From: Streptomyces phaeolivaceus
GTDB taxonomy: Bacteria; Actinomycetota; Actinomycetes; Streptomycetales; Streptomycetaceae
Direction: 5' to 3'
Assembly (NCBI RefSeq): GCF_009184865.1
Contig: NZ_CP045096.1
Location: forward strand, 9,238,001-9,302,000
DNA: 64,000 nucleotides
Below are positions 32,337 through 39,827 of this stretch, one piece after another. A model generated the notes under the pieces. It had not been told where the DNA came from. It saw only the letters and a program-made list of their open reading frames with translations, and did no database searches. Numbering within the stretch: position 1 is the stretch's first letter; the number at the start of each line of letters is the position of its first letter. The position numbers and the translations under genes are program-made.

Positions 32337-33884
32337 ATGTCATCGCTCCCCGCGCCCGACGCCGCTCGCCTGGCGGCCATCGACGAGCACTTCCACTTCG
32401 GTCTGTCCACTGAGGAACTTGAGGAGTTCGTGCCCGCCGTCGCGGGCACCCTCGCCGCCTCGGCGACCGTCGAGCGGCTCTACGAGAACGTGGCTCCCCC
32501 GGTCCCGGACCGTTCCTGGACATCGCCCACACCGGGCGAGAACCGGCTGGGCGCCTGGTATGTGAAGACCTCGGTCACCGAGTCCGCCGAGGGCCCGCTC
32601 GCCGGCCGTACGGTCGCGGTGAAGGACAACGTCGCGGTCGCGGGCGTACCGATGATGAACGGTTCGCGTACGGTCGAGGGCTTCGTCCCGCGCCGGGACG
32701 CCACCGCCGTACGCCGGCTGCTCGACGCCGGCGCGACGATCGCGGGCAAGTCCGTGTGCGAGGACCTGTGTTTCTCGGGCGCCAGTTTCACCTCGCAACC
32801 GGGCCCGGTGCGCAATCCCTGGGACGAGAGCCGGAACACGGGCGGCTCGTCCAGCGGCAGCGCCGCGCTCGTGGCGGCCGGTGAGGTCGACCTCGCCCTC
32901 GGCGGCGACCAGGGAGGCTCGATCCGCCTGCCCAGCGCCTTCTGCGGCATCGTGGGGCACAAGCCCACCCATGGCCTGGTGCCCTACACCGGCGCCTTCC
33001 CCATCGAGCGGACCATCGACCATGTCGGCCCGATGACCCGCACCGTGGCCGACGCGGCCGCGATGCTGGGCGTCCTGGCCGGCGTCGACGGCTTCGACCC
33101 CCGCCAGCCCGACGTGATCGAACCGGTGGACTACCTGGCGGCACTCGCCGAACCGGCCGTGGGCCTGCGCGTCGGAGTGCTCACGGAGGGCTTCGGGTCG
33201 CCGGTGTCGGATCCGGGCGTCGACGACGCCGTCCGCGCCGCCGTCGATGTCCTGGGCTCGGCCGGACTCGCCGTGGAGGAGGTGTCGATCCCCTGGCACC
33301 GGGACGCCCTGGCCGTGTGGAACGTGATCGCGACCGAGGGCGCCGCCCACCAGATGCTCGACGGCAACGCCTACGGCATGAACATCGAGGACTTCTACGA
33401 CCCGGAGCTGATCGCCCACTACGCCCGTGGGCGGGTCGATCACGGCGCCGCGCTGTCCAGGACCGTCAAGCTCGTGGGACTGTCCGGCCGCTACACCTAC
33501 GAGGCCGGGGGCGGGAAGTACTACGGCATGGCCCGCCGCCTCGTCCCGGAGGTCCGTGCGGCCTACGACGCGGCGCTGGCCCGCTACGACGTGCTCGTCA
33601 TGCCCACGGTCCCCTACACGGCCAAGGAGATCCCGCCCGCCGACGTCTCCCTGGCCGACTACTTGTATACCGCGTTGTCGATGATCGGCAACACCGCGCC
33701 CTTCGACGTGACCGGCCATCCGTCGTGCAGTGTGCCGACCGGTCTCGTCGACGGTCTCCCGGCGGGCCTGATGATCACCGGCAGGCGCTTCGACGACGCC
33801 ACGGTGCTGCGCGTCGCGCACACCTACGAGCAGGCGGTCGGCGGGTTCCCGTCCGCGAGCCGCGTCCGGGCCGGCCTGGTGTGA
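32337..33884 (+). CDS. Amidase (amidase-signature family, nitrile-pathway type)
   Basis: 515 residues. The Ser-cisSer-Lys triad falls at Lys96 (VAVKDN), Ser171 (TGGSSSGSAA) and Ser195 (GGDQGGSIRLP). These are the same numbers I recall for the Rhodococcus nitrile-degradation amidase, to which blocks such as MMNGSRTVEGF, CEDLCFSG and YTGAFPIERTIDH correspond closely. It hydrolyses aliphatic or arylaliphatic amides to acid and ammonia. No nitrile hydratase gene is present. ATG with GAAGGAG seven bases upstream. Probably controlled by the ArsR/AmiC-like pair encoded just upstream. Confidence 0.95.
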   Translation: MSSLPAPDAARLAAIDEHFHFGLSTEELEEFVPAVAGTLAASATVERLYENVAPPVPDRSWTSPTPGENRLGAWYVKTSVTESAEGPLAGRTVAVKDNVAVAGVPMMNGSRTVEGFVPRRDATAVRRLLDAGATIAGKSVCEDLCFSGASFTSQPGPVRNPWDESRNTGGSSSGSAALVAAGEVDLALGGDQGGSIRLPSAFCGIVGHKPTHGLVPYTGAFPIERTIDHVGPMTRTVADAAAMLGVLAGVDGFDPRQPDVIEPVDYLAALAEPAVGLRVGVLTEGFGSPVSDPGVDDAVRAAVDVLGSAGLAVEEVSIPWHRDALAVWNVIATEGAAHQMLDGNAYGMNIEDFYDPELIAHYARGRVDHGAALSRTVKLVGLSGRYTYEAGGGKYYGMARRLVPEVRAAYDAALARYDVLVMPTVPYTAKEIPPADVSLADYLYTALSMIGNTAPFDVTGHPSCSVPTGLVDGLPAGLMITGRRFDDATVLRVAHTYEQAVGGFPSASRVRAGLV

Positions 33885-33891
33885 GGCCGCC

Positions 33892-33931
33892 CGCGGCCGG
33901 GACGTACCGCCCCCGGTACGTCCCGGCCGCG
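33892..33931. terminator. Hairpin terminator
   Basis: Perfect 18-bp stem (33892-33909 with 33914-33931) and a CCCC loop, eight bases after the amidase stop. Confidence 0.85.
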
Positions 33932-33972
33932 CGGGTGAGGTGCCGCCGTCCCTCCCGACTGAGGGTGATTCG

Positions 33973-33985
33973 CGAAAGTTTTTCG
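33973..33985. promoter_or_regulatory. LacI-type operator (copy 1)
   Basis: CGAAA-GTT-TTTCG in the leader of the sugar ABC transporter operon. One of four exact CGAAA-N3-TTTCG sites in 8 kb. Confidence 0.6.
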
Positions 33986-34071
33986 TAACCGAGGCATTTT
34001 CCGTGCTTGTCGCGCCGGTGAATTCCGTGTCAGTGTCCCGGCCAGCAGGCAGTCCGCAGTCAGCGGACATC

Positions 34072-34084
34072 CGAAAGGATTTCG
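34072..34084. promoter_or_regulatory. LacI-type operator (copy 2)
   Basis: CGAAA-GGA-TTTCG, extended to a 17-bp perfect palindrome TCCGAAA-GGA-TTTCGGA (34070-34086). It lies 57 bases before the lipoprotein start and 99 bases after copy 1. Confidence 0.7.
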
Positions 34085-34142
34085 GACCGTCTCCGATCTG
34101 GCCTGCCTCCCAGAAGCATGTGGAACGACGAAAGGCACAACC

Positions 34143-35468
34143 ATGTGGAGAATCCCGGTCAGTGGAGAACTCGGGCGGGCGAGAACACGTCGAGCCGTCG
34201 CGTCCGCCGTCGCTCTCGTCGCGGTCATGGGCCTTGCCGCGTGCGGGACTTCGGGTCCGTCGACCACCTCGTCCGCGAAGGGCCTGACGATGTGGGCGCT
34301 GAACGACCAGGCGATTCTCAAGGAGTCCGTCGATGCCTACAACGAGGATCATCCGGACGAGAAGATCACCCTGCGGCTGTTCGCGAACGACGACTACAAG
34401 CAGAAGCTGCGGGTCGCGTTCGGCGCGAACCAGGCCCCGGACATCTTCTTCAGCTGGGGTGGCGGCGCGCTGAACGACTACGTGAAGGCGGGCAAGGTCG
34501 ACGCGCTGACCCAGTCCGATGCGGAGATCGACCGGTTCACCCCGAGTGTGATGGGGAGCGCGACCTTTGACGGGAAGGTCTACGGCGTGCCCGCCAACGG
34601 CCTCGCCCCGGTCGTCCTCTACTACAACAAGAAGGTGCTGGCCGACGCGGGCGTCGAGCCGCCGAAGACGTACGGCGACCTGCTGACCGCGGTGAAGAAG
34701 CTGAAGGCGAGGGATGTCGTGCCGATGTCCCTCGCCGCGAACTCCAAGTGGCCGACGCTGATGTACCTGGAGTACCTGCTCGACCGTCAGGGCGGCTCCC
34801 GGGTGTTCACCAACATCGCCTCCGGCGACGCCTCGATGTGGAAGGACGACTCGGTCACCAAGGCCAACCAGTACCTCCAGGACCTGGCGAAGGCCGGTGC
34901 CTTCGGGGACAACGCCTCCTCGGTCACCTACGACCAGGGAGCGTCGACCGCCCTGCTCTACACGGGCAAGGCGGGGATGACGCTGATGGGTACCTGGGAG
35001 TACGCCAACATCGCCAAGGCCGCGCCCGGCTTCCTCAAGAACGGCGACCTCGGCTACACCGCCTTTCCGACGCTGCCCGACGGCGCCGGCAAGGCGAGCA
35101 ACATCGTCGGGAACCCCTCGAACTTCCTGTCGCTGAACTCGTCGACGAAGAACAAGGACGCCGCCCTGACGTACTTCAAGGACTATGTGCTCAACGACTC
35201 CCAGGTCGACGCCTACCTCGCGGCGGGCAGCGTGCCGCCGGTCGAGGGTCTGGAGACGAAGCTGGCGGCGGTGAAGTCGTCGACCGACAAGGAATGGCTC
35301 ACCTTCGTCTACAACCTGGTGCGGACCGCGCCGAGCTTCCAGCTCTCCTGGGACCAGGCCCTGCCGTCCGACCAGGCCGACCCGCTGCTGACCAACACCG
35401 ACAAGTCGTTCCTGCGTCAGATCCCGCCCGCCGAGTTCGGTGTGAACATGAGCAAGGCGGCATCGTGA
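34143..35468 (+). CDS. Sugar ABC transporter substrate-binding lipoprotein (CUT1)
   Basis: 441 residues. A basic N-terminus, hydrophobic stretch and lipobox LAAC with lipidated Cys34 mark a membrane-anchored binding protein. The mature part is a family-1 solute-binding protein: LTMWALNDQ, APDIFFSWGGG, YGVPANG, LYYNKKVLADAG. It captures an oligosaccharide outside the cell for the two permeases encoded next; its stop overlaps the first permease start. GAAAGG lies upstream of the ATG. Two LacI-type palindromes precede it. The sugar is not visible in sequence; the neighbouring glycosidases suggest a plant-cell-wall oligosaccharide. Confidence 0.93.
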   Translation: MWRIPVSGELGRARTRRAVASAVALVAVMGLAACGTSGPSTTSSAKGLTMWALNDQAILKESVDAYNEDHPDEKITLRLFANDDYKQKLRVAFGANQAPDIFFSWGGGALNDYVKAGKVDALTQSDAEIDRFTPSVMGSATFDGKVYGVPANGLAPVVLYYNKKVLADAGVEPPKTYGDLLTAVKKLKARDVVPMSLAANSKWPTLMYLEYLLDRQGGSRVFTNIASGDASMWKDDSVTKANQYLQDLAKAGAFGDNASSVTYDQGASTALLYTGKAGMTLMGTWEYANIAKAAPGFLKNGDLGYTAFPTLPDGAGKASNIVGNPSNFLSLNSSTKNKDAALTYFKDYVLNDSQVDAYLAAGSVPPVEGLETKLAAVKSSTDKEWLTFVYNLVRTAPSFQLSWDQALPSDQADPLLTNTDKSFLRQIPPAEFGVNMSKAAS

Positions 35469-36367
35469 CCGCCAGCGCTCCCGCGCGCCATGGAGGAGGC
35501 GCCACCGGCCTCCTGATGGCCGCCCCCGCCCTGCTCCTCTTCGGCTTGTTCGGCCTGGTTCCCCTCGTGGGCGTGGTGGTGCTCAGTCTCGCCGACTGGG
35601 ACGGTCTCGGCTCCGTCGGCTGGGCGGGCCTCGCGAACTGGAGCGGTGTCCTGACCGACGGCGCGACCTGGCAGGCCCTCGGCCTCACCGTCAAGGTGAT
35701 GCTGGTGAGCTGGCTGGTGCAGACCCCCGTCGCGCTGGCCCTCGGTGTCTTCCAGGCACCGAGGGGCAGGGCACGGGCGCTGTTCTCCGTGCTGTTCTTC
35801 CTGCCGCTGCTGCTGTCGGCGGTGGCGATCGGTCTGACCTGGCAGGCGCTGCTCGATCCGTCCTTCGGCATCGGCGCCACACCCGGCCTGCACTGGCTGG
35901 CCCAGCCGCTGCTGGGCTCCCCGGACCTGGCCCTCTACACGGTGATCTTCGTGATCGCCTGGCAGTTCGTGCCGTTCCACGCCCTGCTCTACCAGGCCGG
36001 GATCCGGCAGATCCCCACCAGCCTGTACGAGGCCGCCGCCCTCGACGGCGCCGGGCCCGTGACCCGCTTCCTGCACATCACCCTGCCGCAGCTGAAGTAC
36101 ACGATGGTCACCTCCAGCACTCTCATGCTGGTCGGCTCGCTCACCTACTTCGACCTGATCTTCGTCCTCTCGGGAGGGACCGGCGGCCCGGGTACGGCCA
36201 CCCGTGTGCTGCCCCTCGCCATGTACATCACCGGATTCCAGGCCCATGACATGGGCCGGGCCAGCGCCGTCGCCACCCTCCTGGTGGTCCTCGGCCTCGC
36301 CCTGTCGCTCCTGATGACCCGACTGTCCGGCTTCACCCGGATGGACAGCCAGCAGGAGGGCATGTGA
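35465..36367 (+). CDS. Sugar ABC transporter permease 1 (MalF-like)
   Basis: 300 residues with six or so hydrophobic helices, starting at about residue 14. The cytoplasmic EAA loop, which docks the ATPase, is LYEAAALDGAGPVTRFLHITLP. GTG start at 35465 overlapping the lipoprotein stop (GTGA), and its own stop overlaps the next permease in the same way. No ATPase gene is present in the operon. Streptomyces CUT1 importers usually share the MsiK ATPase encoded elsewhere. Confidence 0.94.
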   Translation: MTASAPARHGGGATGLLMAAPALLLFGLFGLVPLVGVVVLSLADWDGLGSVGWAGLANWSGVLTDGATWQALGLTVKVMLVSWLVQTPVALALGVFQAPRGRARALFSVLFFLPLLLSAVAIGLTWQALLDPSFGIGATPGLHWLAQPLLGSPDLALYTVIFVIAWQFVPFHALLYQAGIRQIPTSLYEAAALDGAGPVTRFLHITLPQLKYTMVTSSTLMLVGSLTYFDLIFVLSGGTGGPGTATRVLPLAMYITGFQAHDMGRASAVATLLVVLGLALSLLMTRLSGFTRMDSQQEGM

Positions 36368-37302
36368 GCACCACCGTCACCAAAGCCCGCCACGCTGCCC
36401 GAACGGGCGCTGGGCACGACCGAGGCGCCGACCGGTCGGCACCGCCCGCGCGGCCCGGTTCTCCTCGGCGCCGTACGGTCGTCGGCACGGTACGCCGAGC
36501 CCTCTCCGGCGGTGTCACGCTCCTGTGGGCGGCGATCGTCGTGGTCCCCGTGTACTGGCTGGTGGTGACCAGTCTGCGCACCCGCGCCGACTTCACCGCC
36601 GACAGCCCACTGGCCCTGCCCGGCCACCCGACGCTCGACAACTACCGGACCGTCCTGGCAGGCGACTTCACGACCTACCTGTTCAACAGCGTGATCGTGA
36701 CCGTGGCGACCGTCGTGCTGACCGTCGCCGTCGCCCTCATGGCCGCCTTCGCCATCGTCCGGGGGGCCGGCGGCCGTCTGTCCCGGGTGTCCTTCCGGCT
36801 GTATCTGCTGGGCCTGGCGATCCCGCTCCAGGCCGTGATCATCCCGGTGTATCTGCTGATCATCAAGATGCGGCTGTACGACAGCCTCCTCGCGATCGTG
36901 CTTCCCTCGGCGGCGTTCGCGCTGCCGATCACCGTCATGATCCTGGTGAGCTTTCTGCGCGATGTGCCCCGCTCGCTGTTCGAGGCGATGATCGTCGACG
37001 GCGCCGGCGACTGGCGCATGCTCTTCTCGCTCGCCGCCCCGCTGGCCCGCCCGGCCCTGATGACGGTCGCCGTCTACGACGGGCTGCAGGTCTGGAACGG
37101 CTTCCTCTTCCCGCTCATCCTCACCCAGAGCGGCGACAAGGCCGTACTCCCACTCGCCCTGACCCTCTACAAGGGCCAGTTCGGCATCGACGTACCGGCC
37201 ACCATGGCCGCGGTGGTGCTCTCCACCCTGCCGATGCTCGCGCTCTTCATCCTCGCCCGACGCCAGCTCGTCGCCGGGCTCACCGCCGGCTTCTCCAAGT
37301 AG
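36364..37302 (+). CDS. Sugar ABC transporter permease 2 (MalG-like)
   Basis: 312 residues. A polar, Arg-rich N-terminal 35 residues precede six hydrophobic helices. The EAA loop reads LFEAMIVDGAGDWRMLFSLAAP. GTG start at 36364 overlapping the previous stop. It forms the heterodimeric channel with permease 1. The GH3 enzyme encoded 89 bases downstream probably acts on the imported sugar. Confidence 0.94.
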   Translation: MSTTVTKARHAARTGAGHDRGADRSAPPARPGSPRRRTVVGTVRRALSGGVTLLWAAIVVVPVYWLVVTSLRTRADFTADSPLALPGHPTLDNYRTVLAGDFTTYLFNSVIVTVATVVLTVAVALMAAFAIVRGAGGRLSRVSFRLYLLGLAIPLQAVIIPVYLLIIKMRLYDSLLAIVLPSAAFALPITVMILVSFLRDVPRSLFEAMIVDGAGDWRMLFSLAAPLARPALMTVAVYDGLQVWNGFLFPLILTQSGDKAVLPLALTLYKGQFGIDVPATMAAVVLSTLPMLALFILARRQLVAGLTAGFSK

Positions 37303-37391
37303 CCCGCTCAACGGGGACTCGCCGCGTACACAGGCCGGGCAGCGCGCCCGGTCTGGTCGGCGTGCCCGCGCACCCCCCCCAGGAGTCGTGA

Positions 37392-39746
37392 ATGACCACC
37401 ACCATCCCGGACCACGGCGGCGCCCTCCCGCAGGACGACGGCCGACCCTGGACCGATCCCACCCTGTCGACGCGCGAGCGGGCCGAGGCCCTGCTCGCCC
37501 GGCTCACCCTTCCGGAGAAGGTCGCACAGCTCAGCAGCGCCTGGGAGGACGTCGAACCGGCCGGCCCCGAAGTGGCCCCCGGGACCAGCATCTTCGACCG
37601 CGTCGGCGACCTCACCGAGACGGCCCGCCACGGCCTGGGCCAGCTCACCCGCCCGTACGGCACCCTGCCCCGGCCAGCCCTGGAACACTCCCGGGCCCTG
37701 GCCGGGCGGCAGCGGCAGATCACGGCCCAGAGCCGGCTCGGCATCCCGGCCATGGCACACGACGAGTGCCTGACCGGCTTCACCGCCTACGGCGCGACCA
37801 TCTACCCCACCTCGCTCGGCATGGCGGCCACCTTCGACCCGGAGCTGATCCGGCGGGTCGGCGCGGCCATCGGCGCCGACATGGCGGAGGCCGGCGTCCA
37901 CCAGGGCCTCGCCCCGGTCGTCGACGTCATCCGCGACTACCGCTGGGGCCGCTGCGAGGAGACCTACGGCGAAGACCCGTACCTGGTCGGGGAGATGGGG
38001 GAGGCCTACGTCACCGGGCTGCAGAGCGCCGGTGTGTACGCCACCCTCAAGCACTTCGCCGGGTACTCCGCCTCGGTGGGCGGCCGCAATCACGCCCCCG
38101 TGCACGCCGGCCGCCGCGAACTCCTCGACGTCCTTCTACCGCCCTTCGAACGGCTCGTCGCGGCCGGTGTCGGCTCCGTGATGAACTCGTACGCCGAGAT
38201 CGACGGCGAGGCCCCGGCCGCCAGCCGGTGGCTGCTGACCGAAGTCCTGCGCGAGTGGTGGGGTTTCGAGGGCACCGTCGTCTCCGACTACTGGTCGCTG
38301 CCCTTCCTGGTGAGCGCCCACCGGGTGGCCGCCGACCTCGTCGACGCCGGAGCACTCGCCCTGAGCGCGGGGATGGACGTCGAACTGCCCGACCAGCGCG
38401 GCTTCGGCGACGCCCTCGTGCACGCCGTGGAACAAGGCACGGTCGACGAGGGCCTGGTCGACCGGGCCGTACGCCGGGTGCTGCGGCAGAAGGCCGAGCT
38501 GGGGCTCCTGGATCCGGACTGGGACCCGCGGCCGGCCGCACTGCGCGCGGGCGAACTCGACCTGGACAAGCCGGAGAACCGCGAACTCGCCCACGCCGTG
38601 GCGCAGTCGAGCGCAGTCCTGCTCTCCAACGACGGCACCCTGCCCCTTCCGTCCGGCGGCCGGATCGCGCTGATCGGCCCCTGCGCGGACGACGTACGCA
38701 CCATGTTCGGCTGCTACAGCTTCCCCAACCACGTCCTGGCCAAGCGCGACGACCTCGGCAACGGCGTCGAGGCGGCCTCCCTGCGCACCGCACTGGCCGA
38801 GGAACTCCCCTCCGTTCACTGGGAGTTCGCCCACGGCTGCCCGGTCCGGGACGAAGACCGCTCCGGGATCCCCGCTGCCGTCGAAGCCAGCGCAGCGGCC
38901 GACCTCACCGTCCTGGTCGTCGGCGACAAGGCGGGCATGTTCGGCATCGGCACCTCCGGCGAGGGCTGTGACGTGGAGGATCTGCGGCTGCCGGGTGTTC
39001 AGGAGGAGTTGGTGGAGGCCGTCCTGGCGACCGGGAAGCCCGTCGTGCTGATCGTCAACAGCGGTCGGCCCTACGCCGTGGGCCGGTTCGCGTCCGCCGC
39101 CGCGGCCATGGTCCAGGTCTTCCTGCCGGGGGAGGAAGGCGGCCGGGCGGTGGCCCGGCTCCTGTCCGGCCGCGCCAACTTCAGCGGCAAGCTGCCCGTG
39201 CAGATCCCCCTCTCCCCGGGCGGTCAGCCGTACACCTACCTTCACCCGCCCCTCGGCGACCGGCAGAGTTTCCTGTCCAACCTCGACCCGACACCCGCGT
39301 TCCCGTTCGGGCACGGGCTGTCGTACACCGACTTCGAGATCGACCTGCTCGCCGTCGACCGCGAACAGGTGCCGACGGACGGCGGGTTCACGGTCCGCGC
39401 GCGGGTACGGAACACGGGGGCGGTCGCGGGCGCCGAGACTGTCCAGCTGTACGCCATCGACCCGGTCGCCCAGGTAACTCGGCCGGTACGCTCCCTGCTG
39501 GGTTTCGCCAAGGTAGCCCTCGCCCCCGGCCGACAGGCGACGGTCCGCTTTCACGTCCACACCGACCGCCTGGCCTTCGCCGGCCTGGACGGCCGAAGGA
39601 TCGTCGAGGCCGGGGAGATCCTGCTCCACGCCGGCTCTTCGAGCCTCGACACACCGGTGCGGGCAGTCGTCCGGCTCGTCGGTGCGGAGCGTGACGCGAC
39701 GGTGCTTCGGCATCATGCCGTGCCCGTAACGGTCGAGCGGGAGTGA
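37392..39746 (+). CDS. Glycoside hydrolase family 3, cytosolic beta-glycosidase
   Basis: 784 residues, three GH3 parts in order: N-terminal barrel (about 30-340) with the nucleophile Asp299 in TVVSDYWSL and substrate residues in KHFAGYSA, the alpha/beta sandwich (about 370-590), and a fibronectin-III-like C-terminal domain (about 640-740, FPFGHGLSYTDFE before it). No signal peptide, so it cleaves sugars after import by the transporter encoded just upstream. Specificity (glucosidase, xylosidase or arabinosidase) cannot be read. ATG after AGGAG with about seven bases spacing. Confidence 0.93.
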   Translation: MTTTIPDHGGALPQDDGRPWTDPTLSTRERAEALLARLTLPEKVAQLSSAWEDVEPAGPEVAPGTSIFDRVGDLTETARHGLGQLTRPYGTLPRPALEHSRALAGRQRQITAQSRLGIPAMAHDECLTGFTAYGATIYPTSLGMAATFDPELIRRVGAAIGADMAEAGVHQGLAPVVDVIRDYRWGRCEETYGEDPYLVGEMGEAYVTGLQSAGVYATLKHFAGYSASVGGRNHAPVHAGRRELLDVLLPPFERLVAAGVGSVMNSYAEIDGEAPAASRWLLTEVLREWWGFEGTVVSDYWSLPFLVSAHRVAADLVDAGALALSAGMDVELPDQRGFGDALVHAVEQGTVDEGLVDRAVRRVLRQKAELGLLDPDWDPRPAALRAGELDLDKPENRELAHAVAQSSAVLLSNDGTLPLPSGGRIALIGPCADDVRTMFGCYSFPNHVLAKRDDLGNGVEAASLRTALAEELPSVHWEFAHGCPVRDEDRSGIPAAVEASAAADLTVLVVGDKAGMFGIGTSGEGCDVEDLRLPGVQEELVEAVLATGKPVVLIVNSGRPYAVGRFASAAAAMVQVFLPGEEGGRAVARLLSGRANFSGKLPVQIPLSPGGQPYTYLHPPLGDRQSFLSNLDPTPAFPFGHGLSYTDFEIDLLAVDREQVPTDGGFTVRARVRNTGAVAGAETVQLYAIDPVAQVTRPVRSLLGFAKVALAPGRQATVRFHVHTDRLAFAGLDGRRIVEAGEILLHAGSSSLDTPVRAVVRLVGAERDATVLRHHAVPVTVERE

Positions 39747-39761
39747 GCGAGCCCTTCCCGG

Positions 39762-39818
39762 AGCACGACGAAGCGGCGCCACCGGTCCGTCCGACCGGTG
39801 GCGCCGCTTCGTCGTGCT
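39762..39818. terminator. Very strong bidirectional terminator
   Basis: Perfect 26-bp stem (39762-39787 with 39793-39818) and a CGTCC loop, between the convergent GH3 and beta-propeller glycosidase genes. Confidence 0.92.
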
Positions 39819-39827
39819 GTCGTGGGT

